Assembly (NCBI GenBank): GCA_041653635.1
Contig: JBAZFC010000001.1
Span: 434,001-498,000, forward strand
Source: CAIXOA01 sp041653635
GTDB lineage: Archaea > Micrarchaeota > Micrarchaeia > Anstonellales > Bilamarchaeaceae
Length of the DNA: 64,000 nt
Reading direction: 5' to 3'
Shown: piece by piece, positions 36,760 through 44,134 of the stretch
Layout of the letters: every line of letters begins with the position of its first letter
Position numbering within the stretch: position 1 is the stretch's first letter
Translations under genes and position numbers: made by a program
The notes under the pieces: model-generated
The model's input: the letters and a program-made list of their open reading frames with translations, nothing else
The model's database searches: none
Told to the model about the DNA's origin: nothing

Positions 36760-37059
36760 ATGCCCACACAGAAGCAGGTAATGGGCAAGCTCAAGGAAGT
36801 GCTGGACCCCGAGATAGGCGTAAACATAGTGGATTTAGGGCTAATTTACGAAGTCAAGGTGGAAAAAGCACAGGTCAATATCAAAATGACCTTCACCACC
36901 CCCGCATGCCCCCTCCTCGGCTACATAGTGAACAACGTCCAGTCAAAAGTCCGCGAACTCAAAGGCATCTCGGACGTGCAGGTACAATTCGTATGGGAGC
37001 CGCGCTGGACGCCTGAGCGGATGAGCTCCGCCGCCAAAAAACAATTGGGATTGCAATGA
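36760..37059 (+). CDS. MIP18/SufT-like (DUF59) iron-sulfur assembly protein
   Basis: 99-residue DUF59 protein: VMGKLKEVLDPEIGVNIVDLGLIYEVKVE and TFTTPACPLLGYIVNNVQSKVRELKGISDVQVQFVWEPRWTPERMS contain the DPE and TTPxCP motifs of the family, which helps deliver Fe-S clusters. Start at ATG 36760 uses GGTGA eight bases upstream; a GTG at 36748 overlapping the tbp stop is possible. cutA overlaps its end by four bases. Confidence 0.92.
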   Translation: MPTQKQVMGKLKEVLDPEIGVNIVDLGLIYEVKVEKAQVNIKMTFTTPACPLLGYIVNNVQSKVRELKGISDVQVQFVWEPRWTPERMSSAAKKQLGLQ

Positions 37060-37364
37060 TGGTCGTCCTCACAACCCTGCCCTCGTATGCGCATGCCGAG
37101 CGGCTCGCCTCCTCCATAGTTGATTCCCGCCTCGCCGCCTGCGCAAGCATCCTGCGCATAGAGCACTCCTATTACAGGTGGAAGGGCCGCACCGTCCGCG
37201 CCCCGGAAATCCTCCTCATCATCAAAACCCGCAAATCCCTCTATGCCAAGGCAGAAGCGTTCATAAAGAAAAACCATCCCCACAAGTGCCCGGAGATAAT
37301 CGCGCTCTCGCCTTCCAAGGTGAGCAAGGACTACAAAAAGTGGCTCTATTCAGAAACCGGATGA
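37056..37364 (+). CDS. cutA: CutA divalent-cation tolerance protein
   Basis: 102-residue CutA1: ERLASSIVDSRLAACASILRIEHSYYRWKGRTVRAPEILLIIKTRKSLY and HPHKCPEIIALSPSKVSKDYKKWL match the trimeric ferredoxin-like family, whose precise role is unclear despite the copper-tolerance name. It overlaps the DUF59 stop by four bases, so tbp, DUF59 and cutA read as one operon. Confidence 0.95.
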   Translation: MMVVLTTLPSYAHAERLASSIVDSRLAACASILRIEHSYYRWKGRTVRAPEILLIIKTRKSLYAKAEAFIKKNHPHKCPEIIALSPSKVSKDYKKWLYSETG

Positions 37365-37405
37365 ATCCAGCTGGCTCTCCGGAATCAGCAGCGCAAATGG
37401 CGCAG

Positions 37406-37666
37406 CTATTCCCCCATTTTGCTCCAGATGAAAGCGAAAAGCCAGCCCACAACAGCGCCCATGATGAACGCGCCAACGATGCCCACGATAAAAGTGAGCA
37501 CGTCAAACGGGAGCGCAGTCAGCGTCACCCCTGTGACGAAGTGGACCGAGTGCCACCATCCCATTATGCCGCCACCAGTCGCCGTTACCAGCACAACCCA
37601 AACAATGTGCAGCACGGCGAACAGCAGCCCCAGCGAGATGGCCGCCCGCTTTCCGCTTATCTCCAT
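37406..37666 (-). CDS. small two-helix membrane protein
   Basis: 86 residues from MEISGKRAA (an ATG five codons upstream is also possible). Two long hydrophobic segments (about residues 7-33 and 48-80) with HSVHFVTGV between them. Not recognised. Divergently placed neighbour is cutA (convergent) and hsp20 upstream. Confidence 0.55.
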   Translation of the reverse strand: MEISGKRAAISLGLLFAVLHIVWVVLVTATGGGIMGWWHSVHFVTGVTLTALPFDVLTFIVGIVGAFIMGAVVGWLFAFIWSKMGE

Positions 37667-37709
37667 CGCCATGCAGAGCACTCAAAAAGAAGGAATTTAT
37701 GCCTTCCGC

Positions 37710-38294
37710 TCAGGAGAAAACCAATTCCAGCACTCCATTCTTATACTTCTTTTCCATCTTCTTCCCGCCCACATCCTCGGGCAGCTCCACCTTCCTGTAA
37801 TATTTGCGCGCCCCTTCCGCCTTTATTTCCAATTCCTTCCCGCTGACGCTGAGCTGCACGTCCTTCTCGCCAACTCCCGGCATCTCCGCAATGACGTTTA
37901 TGCCTTTCTTGTCCTTGAAAACATCAACCAGGGGCTCCCTTCCCTCGCCTTCATGTTCCTGCTCCCGGCTTCCAGCTTCCGAAATCTTCTCCCGCCCTTC
38001 CCCTTCTCCTGTTTCCCTCTCCAGCACCCTCATCTCCTGCTCCTTCCTCTTTATGTCCCCGAACTCCGTAACTACGGGTTTTCCGTCCTGCCCTACCCTT
38101 ATGGAGAACCCATAAACCTGCGGCCCCCTCATCTGGGAGAGGCGCCTCACCTCGTTTTGGGGCATGCCCTTCATCATCCGCTCCATCATCTCCTCCATCT
38201 CCTCGCGCATCCGCTCGAACTCGCCGCCGAACCCGAACTCGTCCTCGTCAAGTCCGAAGAACCCGAAGGGCCTTCTCTTCCTGCCGGTCGCCAT
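37710..38294 (-). CDS. Hsp20/alpha-crystallin family chaperone with long N-terminal arm
   Basis: 194 residues. The C-terminal ~80 residues are an alpha-crystallin domain (EPLVDVFKDKKGINVIAEMPGVGEKDVQLSVSGKELEIKAEGARKYYRKVELPEDV...YKNGVLELVF). The N-terminal arm is acidic, Met-rich (MREEMEEMMERMMKGMP) and Glu/Gly-rich, unlike ordinary small heat-shock proteins; GvpH/GvpL-associated and archaeal Hsp20-like proteins can look similar. There is no C-terminal IxI tail. A second Hsp20 lies at 38582. Confidence 0.85.
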   Translation of the reverse strand: MATGRKRRPFGFFGLDEDEFGFGGEFERMREEMEEMMERMMKGMPQNEVRRLSQMRGPQVYGFSIRVGQDGKPVVTEFGDIKRKEQEMRVLERETGEGEGREKISEAGSREQEHEGEGREPLVDVFKDKKGINVIAEMPGVGEKDVQLSVSGKELEIKAEGARKYYRKVELPEDVGGKKMEKKYKNGVLELVFS

Positions 38295-38365
38295 AACAAT
38301 CCCACCATACAGTCGTCCCCATAGCTATTTAACTTTTCTCTTGCCATCCCTCCAATGGTGAGCAA

Positions 38366-38581
38366 GTGGAGGAGAAGAAAAGTTTCGACCTTCCGAAGCC
38401 GGTAAAGGAGGGCGACATATTAGACGTGACGATTGAATCAGTGGGCGGCAAAGGCGACGGCATGGCCAAGAAGGACGGTTTCGTCATTTTCGTGCCGAAC
38501 GCCCAGAAGGGAGACGCAATCAAGGTAAAGATAGTCTCGCTCAAGCGCACCTTCGGCATAGGCGAAAGGGTGGAGGAATAG
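38366..38581 (+). CDS. TRAM-domain protein
   Basis: 71-residue stand-alone TRAM domain: VKEGDILDVTIESVGGKGDGMAKKDGFVIFVPNAQKGDAIKVKIVSLKRTFGIGERVEE. Archaeal single-TRAM proteins act as RNA-binding, cold-shock-like chaperones. The GTG start is set by GGTGA (38357-38361) four bases upstream. The hsp20 gene begins immediately after the stop, so both are probably expressed together as stress genes. Confidence 0.92.
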   Translation: MEEKKSFDLPKPVKEGDILDVTIESVGGKGDGMAKKDGFVIFVPNAQKGDAIKVKIVSLKRTFGIGERVEE

Positions 38582-39016
38582 ATGTTCATACCCGACCCGT
38601 ACGAAAAATTGAAGAAGCTCCGCAAGAAGATGTACTGGGACTTCCCGGACATTTTCGGCAGGGAGTTTGACTTCTACACCGCGGAGGCGAGGATTCCGCT
38701 CGCCGACCTGCGCAAGGAAAAGAACGACCTCGTCCTCGTAGTGGAAATGCCCGGCCTGCACAAGGAGGACATAAAGGTGGACTTGCACGAGGGCAGAGTC
38801 CGCATCTCAGGCGGCAGCAAGGCGGGCAAGGAAGAAAAAGGAAAGGGCTTCTACCACAAGGAACGCCTCATCTCCGCATTCTCACGCGAATTGGCGCTCC
38901 CCGAGGAGGTTGACCCCTCCTCCGCAAAGGCCAAATATGAGGACGGAGTGCTGGAAATCCGGATGAGGATAAAATCCGGCCAGAAAAAGAAGGGCAGGCA
39001 GTTAGTGATACGCTAA
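38582..39016 (+). CDS. Hsp20 small heat-shock protein
   Basis: 144 residues with a complete alpha-crystallin domain (ADLRKEKNDLVLVVEMPGLHKEDIKVDLHEGRVRISGGS...FYHKERLISAFSRELALPEEVDPSSAKAKYEDGVLEIRM) and a basic end. The N-terminal arm is short. Directly downstream of the TRAM gene without spacer. ATP-independent holdase is the family role. Confidence 0.92.
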   Translation: MFIPDPYEKLKKLRKKMYWDFPDIFGREFDFYTAEARIPLADLRKEKNDLVLVVEMPGLHKEDIKVDLHEGRVRISGGSKAGKEEKGKGFYHKERLISAFSRELALPEEVDPSSAKAKYEDGVLEIRMRIKSGQKKKGRQLVIR

Positions 39017-39101
39017 AGTGGTGCAAATAACGTTCGCAAAAGTTTCCTTTCTCCCAAAACCTAGCCATTTAAATACTCTTTTTGCGACTTATACTACCAT
39101 T

Positions 39102-40466
39102 ATGCCTTCAAATAATTCTCCAGAAAAATCCAGGCAGCTTTCGCTTCTCGATGAAAGCGGCCCAAAGGGCCTCAGGAGTACTCCGCCCCCGCTCACTGCA
39201 AGGTACGGCTCCACAAACCGCGTCCCCAGGGAGTTCTTCTTCCCCGAAGGCGACGTGACGCTTGAGCGCATAGTGGGCGCCATGCAGTCCTGGAAGAACA
39301 ACGGCATAGACGGTTTCAAAAGGGCGTACGCTTTCCATAGGAAGCTGCTGGCCGCGGAAGGGAAGCCCCGCCTGAGGGAGGACGGCACGCTGTATGAGCA
39401 GCACCCCGCCAGGGTGGCCCTGCGCATGGCGATTGTAGGCGGCGGCTCCGACATAGTCACGCCCGCTTATCTTCACGACATCACGGAGGATTTTGACGTG
39501 CCGCCGGAAAGGCTCGGGGAGTTCGGCCACATAGTCACCCCCAGGGTATCGCTCCTCACGAAGGGCAGGTGGAACCCGGACGTTTCCCCGGACTGGATAT
39601 ATCCTGAAAACCCGGCTTTTTATACGATGGAGGACCTGTACGAGCCCACGATGTACGCCATGCGCGCAAGGAGCTACAACGACCGGCTCCTGGATGCCGG
39701 CGACATCTCCGTGGTCCTGATAAAGGCGGCGGACCACCTTGACAACCTCATGCACTGGGACAAGGCGAAGCAGCAGAGGAACGTTGAGACCATGCTGAAC
39801 AACGTCCTTGCCATCCTCATGCGCATGCTGGCGTGGGAGGACGTGCAGGCGCTCGTGAAGTTCATACGTGAAAACGTCAAGCTGGAGGTGCCCGAGGGCA
39901 TGCTCGTGCAGTCAAAGTCGTGGGTTGAGAGGCACGAGCCGAGGGACATCATACTCAGGAAGGGGCTGAAGGGCATGCTCACCGGGCTGCAGATTCCGCG
40001 CTCCGGGCAGGCGAACATATACGGCGCAAGCGCGAAGTACGCCCTGCCCCTTGGCTGGTGCGAGGTCGGGCTCCCCAACGACCGCAAGGACTACCTGAAG
40101 CTTCTTACAGATGCGTTCTCCCCGGACTATTCGGTAATCCCGGTGGAGAGCAAGCTGCCCCCGGGCATGCCTGCCAGCGAACAGATGTTCCGCGTCTTCA
40201 TACCCCGGGACGAGGCAGCCATCGCGCCATACGGCTTCGCGTTTGATGAAAGGACCGCGCGGCTTACATTGAGCATGGGGGAGAAGAGGTTCAGGTTAAT
40301 GCTGCACACCCTTGACCGGGAATTCATCATAGAAGACCCTGCCCTGGACGGTCCAATCCATGATATCGAGGCACGTTGCCACGACATCGTTTCAAGGGTA
40401 AGGGATTTCCACACCAAGTACATCCTCCCGGGCCTTGAGGCGAACTCCAGCATACCCCCGCAGTGA
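39102..40466 (+). CDS. RelA/SpoT-type HD hydrolase-like protein
   Basis: 454 residues. The N-terminal ~220 residues resemble the ppGpp-hydrolase HD domain of RelA/SpoT/MESH1: YEQHPARVALRMAI (His101), YLHDITED (His125-Asp126, Glu129-Asp130), and IKAADHLDNLMHWDKA where SpoT has the aDR..N motif. The C-terminal half is unassigned and could be a TGS- or ACT-like or novel domain. No synthetase motif is evident. Start at 39102 is set by TTTAAATA at 39068-39075. (p)ppGpp hydrolysis is inference; substrate unknown in archaea. Confidence 0.7.
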   Translation: MPSNNSPEKSRQLSLLDESGPKGLRSTPPPLTARYGSTNRVPREFFFPEGDVTLERIVGAMQSWKNNGIDGFKRAYAFHRKLLAAEGKPRLREDGTLYEQHPARVALRMAIVGGGSDIVTPAYLHDITEDFDVPPERLGEFGHIVTPRVSLLTKGRWNPDVSPDWIYPENPAFYTMEDLYEPTMYAMRARSYNDRLLDAGDISVVLIKAADHLDNLMHWDKAKQQRNVETMLNNVLAILMRMLAWEDVQALVKFIRENVKLEVPEGMLVQSKSWVERHEPRDIILRKGLKGMLTGLQIPRSGQANIYGASAKYALPLGWCEVGLPNDRKDYLKLLTDAFSPDYSVIPVESKLPPGMPASEQMFRVFIPRDEAAIAPYGFAFDERTARLTLSMGEKRFRLMLHTLDREFIIEDPALDGPIHDIEARCHDIVSRVRDFHTKYILPGLEANSSIPPQ

Positions 40467-40472
40467 TGTTTT

Positions 40473-41066
40473 ATGCAGCTTTTCGGCCTTTCCCTCACAA
40501 TCCCAAAAGATGTCTATGAGCCCGCGGAGGACTCAGAGATGCTCGCCTTCCATTCCCACAATCTGAAGGGAAAAATCCTTGAGATTGGAACAGGCTCCGG
40601 CCTCGCTTCAATCCTTAATGCAAAAACCAACCCTTCAAATGAAGTGCTCGCCACGGACATAAACCCCGCCGCGATAGAATGCGCAAAAAAGAACGCGGAG
40701 GCAAACGGCGCCAAGAACATCCATTTCCTCCAATCCAACCTTTTTGAAAAAGTGGAAGGGAAATTTGATTCTATCCTATTCAATCCGCCCTACCTCCCCA
40801 CCTCCAAAGATGAAAGGGTCCCCGGCAACCTCAACTACGCATTTGACGGCGGAGAGGATGGAAGGAAAACATTGGACATCTTCCTGGAGGAATTTGACAA
40901 ATTCCTCGCTCCGAAAGGAGTCCTTCTCCTAGTCCAGAGCTCCCTCAATTCCACAGAAAAGACGCTCGCAACCCTGCAGGGAAAGGGCTTCGCAACAAGA
41001 ATCCTTGAGGAGCGCCCCTTCTTCTTTGAGATTATCTATCTAATAGAAGCCCAAAGAACAGTATAA
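40473..41066 (+). CDS. HemK/Mtq2-like protein glutamine methyltransferase
   Basis: 197-residue class I methyltransferase: VYEPAEDSEML, ILEIGTGSGLASILNA (SAM loop), ATDINPAAIECAKKNAE, and the catalytic NPPY motif (FNPPYLPTSKDE). This is the small archaeal/eukaryotic N6AMT1 (Mtq2) type that methylates the GGQ Gln of aRF1. It follows the HD gene after six bases. Convergent with the HEAT-OB gene. Confidence 0.9.
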   Translation: MQLFGLSLTIPKDVYEPAEDSEMLAFHSHNLKGKILEIGTGSGLASILNAKTNPSNEVLATDINPAAIECAKKNAEANGAKNIHFLQSNLFEKVEGKFDSILFNPPYLPTSKDERVPGNLNYAFDGGEDGRKTLDIFLEEFDKFLAPKGVLLLVQSSLNSTEKTLATLQGKGFATRILEERPFFFEIIYLIEAQRTV

Positions 41067-41073
41067 GCGCAAT

Positions 41074-42303
41074 CTAGAGAATAATATACGCGTTCCCCTT
41101 CTTCGTAATCGTCAAAGCAGTTTCCCCGGAGAACCCGAACGTCTTCGCATATCCCTTCTCTATCTTTATGCGCATCCCGTCCCTCACGAGCGCCCCGCGG
41201 TTGTCAAATATGTATATCACTCCCTCGCTCCCCTCTTCGTCCGCCACCACGAGCCTTGTCAGGTTTTCCTTCACCCTCTTGCTCTTCTGGTACTCCTTCT
41301 GCTCCACGCTCTTCACGAGCAGCGGAACCGTGGTCACGTTCCTCATGCCGCTTTTAAGCTCCGTGAGATGGGTAATATTCATCTGCTTGTGCCTGTCCTT
41401 CGCAACCCTGAACGCCAGCTTTATCTCCTCCTCCGCGTTCCTCACCATGTTCTGCATCGCCTTTTTCATGACGTCCTCGTCACCTTCCGAGGCGAGCATC
41501 GTATCATAAGCAAGCCTGAACAGGCTCCCCTTCTCCTCCCTCTCCTCGCGCACCTCCTGCGCCTCAACCGCTTCGGGCGTCTCCAGCTCGCTGGAAATCT
41601 CGTCCATCTCCCTTCCGGCCCTGCCCATGTCCAGCTCCTTAGTCCCCACGCTCTGGAGCCCGAGCTTCCCATCCGTTGAATCTTCCGAGGGCTCTTCGGT
41701 TTCCGGCTCCCTTCCCTCTTTCCCGTTGTTCTCCTTCTTCTCCGGAATCCCCGGCTTCTGCCCCTTCGCCTCGCCCTCGTCGCTTATCACGTGCGTCTCT
41801 GCACCTGAAATGACATCCAAATAATCAGTAAGCATCTCCTGCACGGCCCTGCCCTTCTGCTCGTTAACCTGGCCGTTCTTGCCGAACGCCTTCATGTAAA
41901 TCTTTTCCAGGGTGGGGAGCATCCTGCCTTTCATCGCGGCGGCCTTCTCCTTGCCCAGCTTCCTCTCCATCAGCTGCTGCAGGGGCCTCATCATCTTCTC
42001 GCGCGCCGTTTCCGCCTTCCTCTCCTCCTCCACGCTCTTCTTCTCCTCGGGCTTCTCGTCCGCGCCGTTCTTGAACACTTCCGCGAACGACATGAGCTCC
42101 GGCTGCGCCACCCTCTTTCCATCCAGCAGCGTCCTCGCGAGCGTGCTCACGCTCGCATCCTTGTCGTAGGTAAGCTCCAATAGCGCGAAGTTCGCCGCAG
42201 GGTCCTCATACCTTGCAAGCTCTGCCGCGGCCTGCTTCCTGACCTGCGGGTTCGCGTCAAAAGTGAGCGACACTAGCTCATTGAGAGTCGGTTTGCGCGT
42301 CAT
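41074..42303 (-). CDS. HEAT-repeat and RPA-like OB-fold protein
   Basis: 409 residues. The N-terminus has HEAT-like helices (LTFDANPQVRKQAAAELARYEDPAANFALLELTYDKD). A long Lys/Glu-rich linker follows (about residues 75-290). The C-terminal ~100 residues look like a single-strand-binding OB fold: HLTELKSGMRNVTTVPLLVKSVEQ...LVVADEEGSEGVIYIFDNRGALVRDGMRIKIEKGYAKTF. The start at 42303 overlaps the trmJ end by 26 bases. The combination suggests a DNA- or RNA-binding scaffold; not assigned. Confidence 0.65.
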   Translation of the reverse strand: MTRKPTLNELVSLTFDANPQVRKQAAAELARYEDPAANFALLELTYDKDASVSTLARTLLDGKRVAQPELMSFAEVFKNGADEKPEEKKSVEEERKAETAREKMMRPLQQLMERKLGKEKAAAMKGRMLPTLEKIYMKAFGKNGQVNEQKGRAVQEMLTDYLDVISGAETHVISDEGEAKGQKPGIPEKKENNGKEGREPETEEPSEDSTDGKLGLQSVGTKELDMGRAGREMDEISSELETPEAVEAQEVREEREEKGSLFRLAYDTMLASEGDEDVMKKAMQNMVRNAEEEIKLAFRVAKDRHKQMNITHLTELKSGMRNVTTVPLLVKSVEQKEYQKSKRVKENLTRLVVADEEGSEGVIYIFDNRGALVRDGMRIKIEKGYAKTFGFSGETALTITKKGNAYIIL

Positions 42304-43090
42304 CCTTAACACCCAGCTCCTCCAGGGCCAAACGGAACACGTTGAGGAGCGCATGCCCCTCGTCCTTGGTCGGATTCGCCCTCGCGAGAACCCTCGCGAA
42401 CGCAACCTTGCACCTTCCCGGGTTGCGAAGCCTATATCTCGCCGCCATCTTATTAAACATATGCGTGAGTGCGCGCCTCTCCGAAGGCGAAAGCCGCTCT
42501 TCCCCCCAAGAGGAAGGGGGGGCACCCCCCTTCTCTCTAGGGTACTCATAACCCCCCATTTTTGTCCTTGCAAACCCAGCTTTAGCCATCCCACTATCAA
42601 TGGAATACAGAACCACCGCAACCGCATGGCTAAGGTTCAGCACCGGATAGCCCGCGTGCGTTTCCGCATGCACCAGCAGGTCGCACGCGCTTATCTCCTT
42701 TTCATTGAGCCCTATCCCCTCCCTGCCGAAAACCAGCGCTATCCTCTGCCCGCCGCGCTCCCCCAGTCCGGCGCAGAACTTTTTCAGGGGCACCGCCGCC
42801 CGTATCGTCCCCTTGTTCCTCTTCAGGATGCCCGTCGTCCCCACCACGAGGCCGCAATCCCCCACCGCCTCCCGCAGCGTCCCGTACCTCTTCGCCTTTT
42901 TCAGGAGCCCCACCGCATGCTTTGAGAACTTGACAGCGTCGGCCCCCAGCCCGCATTTCGGGCCCGCTATCCTCAAATCAGAAAAGCCGAAATTCTTCAT
43001 AACGCGCGCGGCCATGCCGACATTAACATCGTATTCCGGCCCTACAAGGACCACGCAGAACGTGGGCGCGGCCCCTTTTTTCCCGCCCAT
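42278..43090 (-). CDS. SPOUT RNA methyltransferase, TrmJ-like, with repeat-derived insert
   Basis: 270 residues. The SPOUT fold shows FCVVLVGPEYDVNVGMAARVMKNFGFSDLRIAGPK, IALVFGREGIGLNEKEISACDLLVHAETHAGYPVLNLSHAVAVVLY, the TrmJ/LasT pattern of 2'-O-ribose tRNA methyltransferases. A C-terminal helical domain follows. Between them an insert (GGYEYPREKGGAPPSSWGEE) is encoded by a copy of the interspersed repeat. Start MGGKKGAAPT at 43090 is chosen because a promoter element (TATAAAT) lies just upstream. Confidence 0.85.
   Translation of the reverse strand: MGGKKGAAPTFCVVLVGPEYDVNVGMAARVMKNFGFSDLRIAGPKCGLGADAVKFSKHAVGLLKKAKRYGTLREAVGDCGLVVGTTGILKRNKGTIRAAVPLKKFCAGLGERGGQRIALVFGREGIGLNEKEISACDLLVHAETHAGYPVLNLSHAVAVVLYSIDSGMAKAGFARTKMGGYEYPREKGGAPPSSWGEERLSPSERRALTHMFNKMAARYRLRNPGRCKVAFARVLARANPTKDEGHALLNVFRLALEELGVKDDAQTDSQ
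42502..42577 (-). repeat. interspersed hairpin repeat, copy A (inside trmJ)
   Basis: Copy of the five-member family, truncated at one end. It has the stem AAGGGGGG-GCA-CCCCCCTT, then AGGGTACTCATA and a C-run. It lies wholly within the trmJ-like coding region, and its minus strand is read in frame without a stop. Compare copies at 50480, 53965, 57237 and 58811. Strand here is the trmJ sense; repeat consensus runs on plus. Confidence 0.75.
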
Positions 43091-43154
43091 GTGCGTTTTA
43101 TAAATCCTTCTCCTTAAATATTTTCCACTTATACTTATTTGGTGCAGTGGTACG

Positions 43155-43685
43155 ATGGAACTCGATGAACTTGAAGCACAGATAAAAACGCTTGAGGACA
43201 AGAAGTCCGGCCTCATAGAGGAGATTAAGAAGAACTACGGCCGGATACGCTACAAGAAGTACGAGGAGAAGGCCCTCGACCCGTACCTGAAGGAAACAGA
43301 GCACGTGATGGTCGGCCCGGTCAGGAAAAAGCTCCGACAGCTGGAGTTCCGCATATCCACCCAGGCTTACACCCCGCAGATAGAGCGCCAGATGATAAAG
43401 GACGTGCGCAAGGCGGAGGAGGAGCTGAAGGGCCTGAGGCAGGTAGAGCGCGCACGCAGGAAGAAGAAGCTCGTGCAGCAGGACATCATAGACGCGGAGA
43501 ACCGCATTAAAGAAATAGAGGAGGAGCTCAAGAAGATACGCGAGACGCTCAAGGAGCTCTACGGGAAGGCGCGCACCTCAAAGTCGGCGAACAAGCAGGG
43601 CGTCACCTTCGGGGAGAAGCACGACCACCTCGTCTCCATGGGGGATGTAGTGATTATAGAAGAGGAAGGGAAGGACAAGAAATAA
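43155..43685 (+). CDS. archaeal coiled-coil protein
   Basis: 176 residues, almost entirely heptad-like helices (MELDELEAQIKTLEDKKSGLIEEIKKNYGR and VRKAEEELKGLRQVERARRKKKLVQQDIIDAENRIKEIEEELKKIRETLKELYG), ending in a short strand-rich tail (LVSMGDVVIIEEEG). Resembles uncharacterised archaeal coiled-coil families (COG1340-like, from memory). TATA-like TTATACTTATT ~25 bases before the ATG. Role unknown. Confidence 0.65.
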   Translation: MELDELEAQIKTLEDKKSGLIEEIKKNYGRIRYKKYEEKALDPYLKETEHVMVGPVRKKLRQLEFRISTQAYTPQIERQMIKDVRKAEEELKGLRQVERARRKKKLVQQDIIDAENRIKEIEEELKKIRETLKELYGKARTSKSANKQGVTFGEKHDHLVSMGDVVIIEEEGKDKK

Positions 43686-44072
43686 TTACCTGATTAGTTT
43701 TTTCCCTTCTTCAATTATCTTTTCGTGGTCAAATCCAAGCTCAGGCAATTCCTTTAGCGGAAACCACTTCGCCTCCTTCGCATCATCCCCGCCTTTCAGT
43801 TCCCCGCCCACCGCCTCGCACAGATAAGCCGCAGCCACGGTCCCCCGCGGGTCCCTGTCCGGGCCTGAGAATACCCCGATAAGTTTTTTCACGCGCACGC
43901 TCAGCCCCGTTTCCTCAAGCGCCTCGCGGGCGCAGCACTGTTCCGCCGTCTCATCCGCCTCGGCGAACCCTCCGGGAAGCGCCCACTTCCCCTTAAACGG
44001 CTCATTCTTCCTCCTAATCAATACTATTCTCCCGTCCCGCACTATCATGGCATCTGTTACGAAAGGCCTCAT
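43686..44072 (-). CDS. Nudix hydrolase (ADP-ribose pyrophosphatase-like)
   Basis: 128 residues with a full Nudix box GGFAEADETAEQCCAREALEETGL, preceded by GRIVLIRRKNEPFKGKWALPGG. It is of the ADP-ribose/NADH pyrophosphatase type; the substrate is not certain. The start at 44072 is preferred because TATAAAT (about 44093-44100) overlaps the alternative ATG at 44105 and is ~25 bases upstream of 44072. It ends one base after the coiled-coil gene (convergent). Confidence 0.9.
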   Translation of the reverse strand: MRPFVTDAMIVRDGRIVLIRRKNEPFKGKWALPGGFAEADETAEQCCAREALEETGLSVRVKKLIGVFSGPDRDPRGTVAAAYLCEAVGGELKGGDDAKEAKWFPLKELPELGFDHEKIIEEGKKLIR

Positions 44073-44134
44073 GAGATGTGTTGAAATTAGTGTATTTATA
44101 AGCATTTCTCCACAAATATTATTCCGGGGTACAT

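Noticed and set aside
42304..42627. N-terminal extension of the HEAT-OB protein
   Set aside because: It is a frame-shifted reading of the trmJ gene and repeat copy A; the HEAT helices begin at the ATG at 42303.
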